A program made the translations under genes and the position numbers. The notes beneath the pieces are model-generated. The model ran no database searches, was not told the origin of the DNA, and saw only the letters and a program-made list of their open reading frames with translations. Below are positions 6,284 to 13,271 of a stretch of 16,848 bases of DNA, piece by piece. How positions within the stretch are numbered: the stretch's first letter is position 1; every line of letters begins with the position of its first letter. The stretch comes from Haloferacaceae archaeon (GTDB lineage: Archaea > Halobacteriota > Halobacteria > Halobacteriales > Haloferacaceae). Location: assembly GCA_003554115.1 (NCBI GenBank), contig PWFE01000020.1:1-16848 (forward strand). Reading direction: 5' to 3'.

Positions 6284-7804
6284 ATGGACCATTCGATGTT
6301 TCTCGATCTGATAGCCCGCTCGCTCAGCCCAGAGGCTACCGCTGAGTTCGACGACCGTATCGACCAGCAGGCCGCCACACTCGCCGCCGAAATCGAGGCT
6401 GGGATGCTGGATTCGCCCGACTTCGCTGTCGGCATGGAGCTCGAAGTGTACGCCGTCGACGACGAGGCGACGCTCGTCGAACTCCCGAAATCGGTGTTCG
6501 AAGCCGACTGTGAGAAAGAACTCGGTCTGCATAATGCTGAACTCAATACGGCTCCTGACACGCTCACCGAATCGGGAATCGAGACACAGGCCGACGCACT
6601 ACGGGCGAGCTACGAGTCGACTCGGGCGGCCGCACGTGCGGCTGGCTGTGAAATCGTTCTTGATGCCATGTGGGCCGTTCCACCCGCCGAGGGGACTGAG
6701 TCGTATTTCGGTGCCGTCGACTGCGAGGAGGGCGCGCTCATTGCCGACAACATGGCACGCTCACCACGCTACAGTGCGATTGACACCGACATTCTCGACA
6801 AAGCCGGCGGCAGCGTCTCGCTGTCAGTACCCGGCGCGGAGGTGTCGTTTCCGACGATTCTGGTCGAATCGCTCACGAGTTCGATCCAACCACATCTCCA
6901 GATCCCCGACAGCGAGGCGTTCGCCAAAGCGTACAACGCCGGTATCGCAACGCTCGGACCGGTGCTCGCGTTGTCGACCAACTCGCCGTTGCTCCCTGTG
7001 GACCTCTACGATGTCGACGATCCCGAGACCCTACTTGATGAGACTCATCACGAACTCCGGATTGACGTGTTCGAACAGTCGATCAACGAGGCGTGGCACA
7101 AGGTCAAATTCCCGGACAAAATCGACGAGACAACAGATGTACTTGAGTTGTTGGCGGCCGACCACACCGTTGCACCCTTCCTCCGAGAGTGGCTGGCTGA
7201 GGGTCCACGCGAGACGTTTGCCGATGAGTACTGGGAGCTGAGCCACAAACGGGGAACCTACTGGCGATGGCTTCGGGCCGTCACGGGCGGCCAGCCTGTC
7301 GGTGAGGGCGACGAGAAATCGATTCGAATCGAGTACCGCCCGATTCCAACCCAGCCAACAGTCGACGATATCATCTCCGTGCAGTGTCTCGTAACGGGGC
7401 TGATTCGCGGATTGCTGGCCGTCGATCATCCCGTCACTGAACTCGATCAGTCGACCGCCGAGGCGGCCTTTTACAGTGCGGTCGAACACGGCATCGAAGC
7501 CGAGTTAGCATGGATCACCGCCGATGGCGAGGCAACGACCGATTCGGCAGAAATTTACGAGGACCTCTTTGCCCACGCACGTCTCGGTCTCCGCGAACAG
7601 GGGTTCAGCGCCGCTGCAATCAGCCAGTATCTCGACCCACTCGAAGCCCGGTGGGACCGCCGGCTCACGCCGAGCCAGTGGAAACTCGACCGCGTACGGG
7701 CTGAACTGGATGCCGGTGCAAGTTTCCCAGCGGCAGTTAGAGCAATGCAGCAGTCATACATCGAACAATCGAGTGCGGGAACACCGTTTGCCGAGTGGAA
7801 GTAA
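6284..7804 (+). CDS. GCS2-family glutamate-cysteine-ligase-like protein
   Basis: A 506-residue member of the GCS2 carboxylate-amine ligase superfamily, whose members form gamma-glutamyl bonds with ATP. Motifs in order: FAVGMELEVYAVDDE (about 47-61, with the metal/ATP-binding E-x-E), GLHNAELNTAPD (81-92), PHLQIPDSEAFAKAYN (about 203-218, matching the HxHxGIPD region) and LALSTNSPLLP (228-238). Haloarchaea use gamma-glutamylcysteine as their thiol, made by a GCS2-type GshA. This protein is longer than I expect for that enzyme, with about 150 extra C-terminal residues, so it may be a paralogue with another acceptor. I used the ATG at 6284; an ATG at 6296 and a GTG at 6260 are also in frame. GATAACTC at 6247-6254 would start RNA near 6277. 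Confidence 0.78.
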   Translation: MDHSMFLDLIARSLSPEATAEFDDRIDQQAATLAAEIEAGMLDSPDFAVGMELEVYAVDDEATLVELPKSVFEADCEKELGLHNAELNTAPDTLTESGIETQADALRASYESTRAAARAAGCEIVLDAMWAVPPAEGTESYFGAVDCEEGALIADNMARSPRYSAIDTDILDKAGGSVSLSVPGAEVSFPTILVESLTSSIQPHLQIPDSEAFAKAYNAGIATLGPVLALSTNSPLLPVDLYDVDDPETLLDETHHELRIDVFEQSINEAWHKVKFPDKIDETTDVLELLAADHTVAPFLREWLAEGPRETFADEYWELSHKRGTYWRWLRAVTGGQPVGEGDEKSIRIEYRPIPTQPTVDDIISVQCLVTGLIRGLLAVDHPVTELDQSTAEAAFYSAVEHGIEAELAWITADGEATTDSAEIYEDLFAHARLGLREQGFSAAAISQYLDPLEARWDRRLTPSQWKLDRVRAELDAGASFPAAVRAMQQSYIEQSSAGTPFAEWK

Positions 7805-7855
7805 GCTTCTGTACGGAGCTGAAAATCGCACGTTGGTGTTACCGCGCGTTCCGAA

Positions 7856-8482
7856 TTATATGTCGACCGGTGGGGTTTCGAAGGGCCCCTCGTCGGCTTT
7901 GCGGTCGTAGCTTTCGATGGCAGCCAGAACCAGTTGGAAGACGCCCTCTTTCGACCAACGGGCCGTATTGATCTGTAGATCGTAGAACTCCCGGTCGTCA
8001 AGGGCAATATCGTAGTAGGATTGATACCGGCCGGCCTCGCTGACCTCACGAACTCGCATTTCGGCCTGAGTCTCTTCTCGCCCGTCGATCCGGTCGACGC
8101 GCACCTCATCAGGGGCATCAAGCCAGATGCGCAGATCGGCGTGCGAGCCTGCCAACCAGCCAGCAAGCCGGGATTCGAGAATAAACGGCTTGTCGGCTTC
8201 GCCCCACTTTTCGGCGATCTGCTGAAGACGGTCGTCAAGTGCCCTATCGATTGAATCGCTGGTATCTGCCTCGGCGGTCTGCTGGTTGAGGCTGATATCG
8301 TTTTCTTCAGCAAGCTCTCGGAAGATATCGCCACCCGAAACGTACGGACAGTCAATCGCCGCTGAGAGCCGATTGCAGAGCGTTGTCGCCCCACAGCCCG
8401 GTGGTCCCGAAACCGTGATAAACAGATCAGTGTCGACTCGCGCGGCGGGCTCGGCCAACTGAGAACTATCACTAATGGTCAT
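7856..8482 (-). CDS. cmk: CMP-kinase-like P-loop protein (archaeal cytidylate kinase family)
   Basis: A 208-residue nucleoside-monophosphate-kinase fold protein, closest by eye to archaeal cytidylate kinase, which phosphorylates CMP and dCMP with ATP. The P-loop is at residues 26-34 (GPPGCGATT), the NMP-binding start is VSGGDIFRELAEE (48-60), and ILESRLAG is at 101-108. The lid region has REETQAEMRVREVSEAGRY (135-152), followed by YYDIALDDREFYDLQINTARW. The invariant P-loop lysine is replaced by Ala32, which I confirmed from the codon GCG. Pyrococcal CMP kinases, as I recall them, have Thr at this place, so the change may belong to the family. A 17-residue acidic N-terminal extension precedes the core. 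It converges with the GCS2 gene and diverges from the NRDE gene. Confidence 0.8.
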   Translation of the reverse strand: MTISDSSQLAEPAARVDTDLFITVSGPPGCGATTLCNRLSAAIDCPYVSGGDIFRELAEENDISLNQQTAEADTSDSIDRALDDRLQQIAEKWGEADKPFILESRLAGWLAGSHADLRIWLDAPDEVRVDRIDGREETQAEMRVREVSEAGRYQSYYDIALDDREFYDLQINTARWSKEGVFQLVLAAIESYDRKADEGPFETPPVDI

Positions 8483-8564
8483 GTTAGTTGACTCTTCTGT
8501 ACGCGTGAGTGCGTGTTATGCTCATCGGTTGGGGCTGGTTGTGCCGCCACTTCCTCGGAGCGGG

Positions 8565-8574
8565 GTATTTGTAT
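8565..8574 (+). promoter_or_regulatory. TATA-like box of the NRDE gene
   Basis: TATTTGTATA is one of the best TATA matches in the window, centred 27 bases before the GTG at 8596. It decides the start: longer in-frame versions beginning at 8509 would place the promoter inside the coding region. Confidence 0.65.
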
Positions 8575-8595
8575 ACTCGCGGGCTACTGTTTGTC

Positions 8596-9342
8596 GTGTG
8601 TACACTCGTTATTGCTTGGCAGGTGTTTCCGGATACGCCACTGGTCGTGGCGGCCAACCGCGACGAGTCGAACGGTCGACACTCGCATGCCCCCTCTGTG
8701 TACCACGACATACCACGAACAATTGCTCCTCGTGACGCCCGTGCCGGCGGGACGTGGATCGGCTACAACGACTGTGGCCTGTTTGTCGGGATCACGAACC
8801 GCTGGGTCGACCGCGACGGCGACCGCTCTCGGGGCCAGTTAGTCGCCGACTGTCTGGAGTATGGATCGACTACCGCCGCGGCCAGACACGTCAGGCAGTC
8901 GATTGACAGCGACCAGTATGCGGGCTTCAATCTCGTCGTCGCTGATTTCGAGCGTGCAGTGCTGTTCGAATTCGACGGGACGCTCTCGGTGACTGAGTTC
9001 GACCCCGGCGTTCACGTCGTGGTCAACGTTGGTGCGGACGGCGATTTTTTCGAACCGACAGCTCGACCCGAAGTGGGTCGACAGCAGGCAGCTACCGCCG
9101 AGCGGCTTCGTGCTGTACTCGCTCCGGCGAGCGATGAGTCAGCCAGCGAGTGGCTTTCGCGGGCGAGTGAGGCTCTCGGCGACCACGAGTATGGTGTCTG
9201 TGTTCACGGCGACGGCTTCGGAACCCGCTCGTCGTCGCTGATTCAGTTGGCAAGCGTCGACGGCCGAATTGTCGACGACTACTGGTTTGCGGATGGCCCA
9301 CCCTGTCGGACTGCGTTTCGACAGGTCGAAAGCAGCCTTTAA
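8596..9342 (+). CDS. TANGO2/NRDE family protein
   Basis: A 248-residue protein of the transport-and-Golgi-organisation-2 (NRDE) family. It begins MCTLVIAW and carries the eponymous NRDE motif at residues 21-24 (VVAANRDES), then RDARAGGTWIGYNDCGLFVGITNR at about 55-78 and GFNLVVADF. Cys2 directly after the initiator matches the N-terminal-nucleophile arrangement proposed for the family. If correct, Met removal would expose it. Human TANGO2 is linked to lipid/CoA or haem handling, but the archaeal role is not established. I chose the GTG at 8596 because it places Cys2 correctly and has a TATA box 27 bases upstream. The gene is followed by a small winged-helix regulator whose promoter overlaps this stop codon. 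Confidence 0.88.
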   Translation: MCTLVIAWQVFPDTPLVVAANRDESNGRHSHAPSVYHDIPRTIAPRDARAGGTWIGYNDCGLFVGITNRWVDRDGDRSRGQLVADCLEYGSTTAAARHVRQSIDSDQYAGFNLVVADFERAVLFEFDGTLSVTEFDPGVHVVVNVGADGDFFEPTARPEVGRQQAATAERLRAVLAPASDESASEWLSRASEALGDHEYGVCVHGDGFGTRSSSLIQLASVDGRIVDDYWFADGPPCRTAFRQVESSL

Positions 9343-9344
9343 GC
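9337..9344 (+). promoter_or_regulatory. TATA-like box overlapping the NRDE stop codon
   Basis: CTTTAAGC is centred about 28 bases before the ATG at 9369 and contains the TAA stop of the NRDE gene. The regulator gene can therefore be transcribed separately as a leaderless message. Confidence 0.5.
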
Positions 9345-9368
9345 GACTCGCGGTTGGACTGTTGGCAT

Positions 9369-9722
9369 ATGAGTGCCTCCGAGATCGAAGACGGGCTGTC
9401 CGAGGATGAGTATCGTGGGCTGGAACTGATCCGCGAGACGGGTGGCATCCACCAGAGCGACTTCTGGAAGGAACTCGACGTGTCGTCCCGCAAAGGGAGC
9501 CGCATCGCCGAAGCCCTCATGGAATCAGGCCTGATCAAGCGCGAAGAGACCGTCTACAACGGCCACAACACCTACTATCTCGAACCTGCCGCCCGCGACC
9601 TCGATTTCCGATTGCTGATGGCTGGCGATATGCTCTCGCCGTTTATTGGCGAAGAGGAAGTCGACCCCCAGAGCGACTCGTTTTCGCAGTGGCTGATGAA
9701 TCTGGCCTACGAAGAGTACTAA
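9369..9722 (+). CDS. Small winged-helix (HTH) transcriptional regulator
   Basis: A 117-residue winged-helix protein. After an acidic lead (MSASEIEDGLSEDEY) comes the first helix (GLELIRETG). A helix-turn-helix follows at about residues 27-54 (IHQSDFWKELDVSSRKGSRIAEALMESGLI), and the wing is KREETVYNGHNTYYLEP (57-73). This is the layout of MarR/Lrp-like haloarchaeal regulators. The remaining 45 residues (FRLLMAGDMLSPFIGEEE... SFSQWLMNLAYEEY) may form a dimer or ligand helix. No metal-binding Cys cluster or membrane segment is present. Target genes are unknown. It follows the NRDE gene by 26 bases on the same strand. I used the ATG at 9369 rather than one at 9354 because of the promoter spacing. 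Confidence 0.83.
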   Translation: MSASEIEDGLSEDEYRGLELIRETGGIHQSDFWKELDVSSRKGSRIAEALMESGLIKREETVYNGHNTYYLEPAARDLDFRLLMAGDMLSPFIGEEEVDPQSDSFSQWLMNLAYEEY

Positions 9723-9738
9723 CCGCCGAGCCAGCTAA

Positions 9739-9849
9739 TCGACGGCGGGTATCCGTCGACACAGAACGCTGCGTGGATACAGTTATTTCACCGAGTAGCC
9801 GTTGGCTACCGGAGTGATTCGACAGCCGACCGTCCAAAAACTCGGACGG
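9739..9849. other. Convergent intergenic region with three hairpins
   Basis: The 138-base gap between the convergent HTH and BioD-like genes holds three inverted repeats. They are TCGACGG/CCGTCGA with a 7-base loop (9739-9759), CCG-a-GTAGCC/GGCTACCGG with a GTT loop and one bulged A (9791-9812), and CCGTCC/GGACGG with an A-rich loop (9830-9849). They may help end transcription from both sides. No long T-run follows any of them, so this is only suggestive. No gene was seen here. Confidence 0.45.
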
Positions 9850-9860
9850 GTAGGATCCGA

Positions 9861-10934
9861 CTACTCGTCTTCGTCGACCGAACCGATCAGCGCCTCAACG
9901 TCGACACGTTCGCCGAGCAGTCCGACCATCGTCTCGACAGTCCGTTTGTCCCGCGTTCGACCGCTGCGGACGACCGATTCGGCACGTTCGACGGCGGTGA
10001 GCGTATCGGTGTTGATCTGCAAAATTGGGGTGTTGGCTTCGGCCGCACGACCCAAGATTGCCGGAGATGGTCGGTGGCCGCCGGTCAGAATCAGGCAGTT
10101 GACACCCGAGGCTTCAAGCGCAGCGGTGTGGATGTCCGAGCGATCCCCACCGGTGATGACCGCAGCGTTGCGCGCTCGGCGGAAGTAGCGCAGGGCCTCG
10201 TCGCCGCCCATCGCGCCGACAAGGAAGCGTTCGACCATCGCATCCGATTCGATGTCGGCGAGCGTATCGGCACCGAGTTCGTCGGCCAACTCGTCGACCG
10301 GCACACCGGCAAGCGAGGTCTCCTGTGGAATCGCACCGAAGACTTCGATGCCACGGCTTTCGAGGAACGGAATCACATCACTGTCGAGTTCCTCGAAGGC
10401 TGCATCCGAGATTCGGTTGAAGATGATGCCACCGAGGTTGTCACCGAGGTTCTCGGCTGCAGCGAGGATGCCGTCGACGTCGCCGGGCTGGCTGTAGTCA
10501 GCGACTAACACGACCGTTGCGTCCAGCAGTTCGGCAACGTCCGCATCGGTTAGGCCGACGATACCGCCGGTCGACAGCGAGCCGCCACCTTCGACGACCA
10601 TCAGGTCTCGATTCTCCGAGAGCCCTTCGAACTGTGTGGCGACCTGTTCGGCGAGCGCATCGGCGTCTTCTTGGCCGCGGATCGCACCGTCGACGAACGT
10701 CGGCGAGTAGACGACGGGTTCGAGTTCGTGCATTTCGGCGTCGATATCCAGCAGCTCGCGGGCTAACATTGGATCCTCATCGAGGGTTTTGCCGACGCTG
10801 CTCTGCAGGCGGGTGCCTTTCGGCTTCATGTAGCCGACCGATTGACCCCGGTCGTGGGCGATTTTCGCTAACGCGAGCGCGATAGCAGTTTTGCCGGTGC
10901 TTTCTTCGGTTGCGGTGATCAGTAGCGTGTTCAT
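9861..10934 (-). CDS. BioD-like P-loop protein with DRTGG domain (phosphotransacetylase-like)
   Basis: A 357-residue two-domain protein. Residues 1-215 resemble dethiobiotin synthetase-type P-loop NTPases: LLITATEESTGKTAIALAL (4-22) is the nucleotide-binding loop, MVVEGGGSLSTGG (112-124) the DTBS-like switch, and LVADYSQPG a core strand. Residues 216-325 match the DRTGG domain (RNAAVITGGDRSDIHTAAL, LILTGGHRPSPAIL). This pairing forms the N-terminal part of long bacterial phosphotransacetylases, but the catalytic phosphotransacetylase domain is absent. Annotation as a phosphotransacetylase would therefore mislead. The ATG overlaps the stop of the acyl-CoA synthetase by 4 bases (ATGA), so translation is coupled. 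A regulatory or CoA-metabolism-linked role is inferred, not shown. Confidence 0.85.
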   Translation of the reverse strand: MNTLLITATEESTGKTAIALALAKIAHDRGQSVGYMKPKGTRLQSSVGKTLDEDPMLARELLDIDAEMHELEPVVYSPTFVDGAIRGQEDADALAEQVATQFEGLSENRDLMVVEGGGSLSTGGIVGLTDADVAELLDATVVLVADYSQPGDVDGILAAAENLGDNLGGIIFNRISDAAFEELDSDVIPFLESRGIEVFGAIPQETSLAGVPVDELADELGADTLADIESDAMVERFLVGAMGGDEALRYFRRARNAAVITGGDRSDIHTAALEASGVNCLILTGGHRPSPAILGRAAEANTPILQINTDTLTAVERAESVVRSGRTRDKRTVETMVGLLGERVDVEALIGSVDEDE

Positions 10935-13024
10935 AGTTCTTCAGGGTCGACCGTGAGTCTAATGTCGACGGCCTCGACGCCGTCGGGCGTTGCCACGAGG
11001 GGGTTGATGTCGAACTCCATGATCGCCGGGAAGTCAGCGACGAGTTGGGAGAGTCGCTGGATCGTCTCGACGATTCCCTCGATGTCGGCTGGATCGCGTC
11101 CTCGTGCGCCACGTAGGAGCGGTGCCGTCTTTATTTCTTCTGTCATTTCGCGGGCTTCCGACTCCGAGACGGGCGCGACGCGGAACGTCGTATCTTCGAG
11201 GACCTCCACGAAGATGCCCCCCAGTCCAAACATCATCAGCGGGCCGAACTGCGGATCGCGGTTCATGCCGACGATGGTCTCGGTGCCCGAATCCAGATCT
11301 GCCATCTCTTGGAGTTGGACACCCAGAAGGTTGGCGTCGGGCTGGTAGTTGCGAGCGCGCGTGATGAGGTCTTCGTAGGCGTCTTCGACTTCGTCGTCGC
11401 TAACGCCGACTTTGACGCCGCCGATGTCGGATTTGTGCAGAATGTCGGGGCTGACGATCTTCATTACGACATCGCCCTCGATTCGTTTGGCGACTTCGAG
11501 TGCGTCTTCCGGTGAGTCTACGATATCGCTGTCGGGCATCGGAATGCCGTAGGCCTCAAGCAGGCCCATGGCCTCGACGCCGAGGCGGTTGTCCTCGCGC
11601 TGTTCGACGCGTTCGAGGATTTCGCGTGCGGCCTCGCGGTCCACGTCGAAGTCGGCAGGGGCGTCGTACTCGCGGTTCTGGATCTGGCGGTACTCCCAGA
11701 GTGAATCCAGTGCGCCGATAGCTCGTGAGGGATCGAAGTAGTTCGGAATCCCGGCCTCCGAAAGAATGTCCACGGAGGCGTTGACGCTCTCGCCACCCAT
11801 GAAACAGGCGGCGACTGGTTTGCCGTGTTTTTCGCGCATTTTGACCGTTTCCTCGGCCAACTGCTCGTAATCAAGCACGGCCGTCGGACACGACAGCACC
11901 ATCGCCGAGCCGACGTTTTCGTCGCCAAGTGCGATATCGAGTGCGTCGCTGAACCGCTCGACATCGGCGTCGCCGACGATGTCGACGGGGTTGTAGATGT
12001 TGCCCTCCGGTGGTAGTTGATCGGCGAACTCATCAAGCGTTTCCTGATTGAACGTCGCCATCTCAAGGCCTGAATCGCCGACCGCGTCGGTCGACATTAC
12101 GCCGGGGCCGCCTGCGTTGGTGATGACGGCCACGTCGTTGTTTTCGGGTACTGGCTGGTTGGCCAGCATCTGGGCGGCATCGAACAGGTCTTGGACGGAC
12201 TCTGCGCGCAGGACGCCCGCCTGATCGAGGCCAGCCTCATAGGCTTGTTCGGAGCCTGCAATCGTCCCGGTGTGTGAGGATGCAGCCTGTGCGCCTGCAT
12301 CCGTTCGCCCGGATTTCACGAGAACGATTGGCGTATCCTGGGTGACCTCACGGGCGGTGTCGATGAACTCGCGGCCCTGTGAGATGCCCTCCAAGTAGCC
12401 GATAATGACGTCGGTATCATCATCTTGGCCCCAGTGGTCGACGAAGTCGGTTTCGTCGAGGACGGCCTTGTTGCCCAGCGAGGCGACGTCCTTGAAGCCG
12501 ACACCCTCGTCGTTGGCCCAATCGAGGACGGCCGTAATGAACGCCCCCGACTGGCTCATAAACGAAAGCTCGCCGGGAAGTGCGTTTTCGGGGCCGAACG
12601 TGGCGTTCATCCCGTTCGGCGTCGACATGATCCCCAGACTGTTAGGCCCGACGAGATTCATGTCGTACTCATCGGCAATCGCTTTGAGCTCCTGTTCGCG
12701 GCTTGCGCCGTCGCCGCCAGTTTCACCGAAGCCGGCGGTGATGACGACAACGCTTTTAATACCGGCCTCGCCGGCCTGCTCGACCGCAGGCAGCGCGATT
12801 TTTGGCGGCACAACGATGACGGCCATATCGGCCGCGGCCTCTCCTACCTCCCCGACACAGGAAAAGCCCATCACCTCCTCGTAGTTGGGGTTAACCGGGA
12901 CGATCTCGCCGTCATAGTCCGACTTCAAGTTGGACATTACGGCCCGTCCGATAGACCCCTCGCGTGCGGTTGCACCGATGACTGCGATGCGTTCCGGCGC
13001 GAATAGCTCTGTTAACGTGCCCAT
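10931..13024 (-). CDS. acd: ADP-forming acetate/acyl-CoA synthetase (fused alpha-beta)
   Basis: A 697-residue ADP-forming acyl-CoA synthetase, which interconverts acetyl-CoA (or another acyl-CoA) plus ADP and phosphate with acid plus ATP and CoA. It is the usual archaeal acetate-forming, energy-conserving enzyme. The CoA-binding Rossmann domain begins IAVIGATAREGSIGRAVMSN (13-32). Next come the ligase domains (MSQSGAFITAVLDWA, 156-170) and the phospho-histidine loop SSHTGTIAGSE with His251. The C-terminal ATP-grasp subunit has AYGIPMPDSD (491-500), VMKIVSPDILHKSDIGGVKVG (520-540) with the second conserved His530, and FGLGGIFVEVLEDTTFRVAP. Length is standard for the fused form. Substrate range cannot be read from sequence. 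It is the first gene of a two-gene unit with the BioD-like protein. Confidence 0.95.
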   Translation of the reverse strand: MGTLTELFAPERIAVIGATAREGSIGRAVMSNLKSDYDGEIVPVNPNYEEVMGFSCVGEVGEAAADMAVIVVPPKIALPAVEQAGEAGIKSVVVITAGFGETGGDGASREQELKAIADEYDMNLVGPNSLGIMSTPNGMNATFGPENALPGELSFMSQSGAFITAVLDWANDEGVGFKDVASLGNKAVLDETDFVDHWGQDDDTDVIIGYLEGISQGREFIDTAREVTQDTPIVLVKSGRTDAGAQAASSHTGTIAGSEQAYEAGLDQAGVLRAESVQDLFDAAQMLANQPVPENNDVAVITNAGGPGVMSTDAVGDSGLEMATFNQETLDEFADQLPPEGNIYNPVDIVGDADVERFSDALDIALGDENVGSAMVLSCPTAVLDYEQLAEETVKMREKHGKPVAACFMGGESVNASVDILSEAGIPNYFDPSRAIGALDSLWEYRQIQNREYDAPADFDVDREAAREILERVEQREDNRLGVEAMGLLEAYGIPMPDSDIVDSPEDALEVAKRIEGDVVMKIVSPDILHKSDIGGVKVGVSDDEVEDAYEDLITRARNYQPDANLLGVQLQEMADLDSGTETIVGMNRDPQFGPLMMFGLGGIFVEVLEDTTFRVAPVSESEAREMTEEIKTAPLLRGARGRDPADIEGIVETIQRLSQLVADFPAIMEFDINPLVATPDGVEAVDIRLTVDPEEL

Positions 13025-13046
13025 CGCGCGTAAGTTCTCCCCGAGG

Positions 13047-13058
13047 CTTCTTAAAGTG
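13047..13058 (-). promoter_or_regulatory. TATA-like box of the acyl-CoA synthetase gene
   Basis: The minus strand reads CACTTTAAGAAG, with the AT core centred about 28 bases before the ATG at 13024. This fits a leaderless transcript of the two-gene unit. Confidence 0.55.
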
Positions 13059-13113
13059 CCGTGTAAAACGTTCAGTATGCTATTTGATATGGCATCACAA
13101 TCTTAATTATTCA

Positions 13114-13130
13114 TTATACAGTTGGTATAA
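13114..13130. repeat. 17-bp AT-rich inverted repeat upstream of acd
   Basis: TTATAC-AGTTG-GTATAA has perfect 6-bp arms. It lies about 60 bases upstream of the acd TATA box, in an AT-rich stretch (13070-13190) without a credible gene. It may be a regulator site, or part of the end of the znu transcript. Confidence 0.4.
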
Positions 13131-13235
13131 CTATGCAAATGTCAATGCGACCATGCGATATTATGTGAGTAGAAAATACGATTCCCAATTACGATCCCCC
13201 CGATTGTCGACGTCGGGCGATGCACCGAGCGGTCA

Positions 13236-13271
13236 GTCGGTCGGTTCGTCGGTCCGTGCGTCGGTCGACTC
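13236..13271. repeat. Three degenerate 12-bp tandem repeats after znuB
   Basis: GTCGGTCGGTTC, GTCGGTCCGTGC and GTCGGTCGACTC lie head to tail. The third runs into the znuB stop codon. Most positions are shared among the units. This looks like slippage or a local duplication just 3' of the operon. Confidence 0.55.

Noticed and set aside
7555..8472. 305-codon minus-strand open frame over the CMP-kinase-like gene and the GCS2 end
   Set aside because: It overlaps two recognisable genes in another frame. The product is basic and Ser/Arg-rich, typical of a shifted high-GC haloarchaeal frame.
8509..8595. N-terminal extension of the NRDE protein with a hydrophobic stretch resembling a membrane anchor
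   Set aside because: The family starts at MCTLV with Cys2, and the best TATA box lies inside this extension. It is promoter DNA rather than coding.
9861..10934. Active phosphotransacetylase or dethiobiotin synthetase
   Set aside because: The phosphotransacetylase catalytic domain is missing, no biotin genes are nearby, and the DRTGG domain points to the regulatory module found in long phosphotransacetylases.
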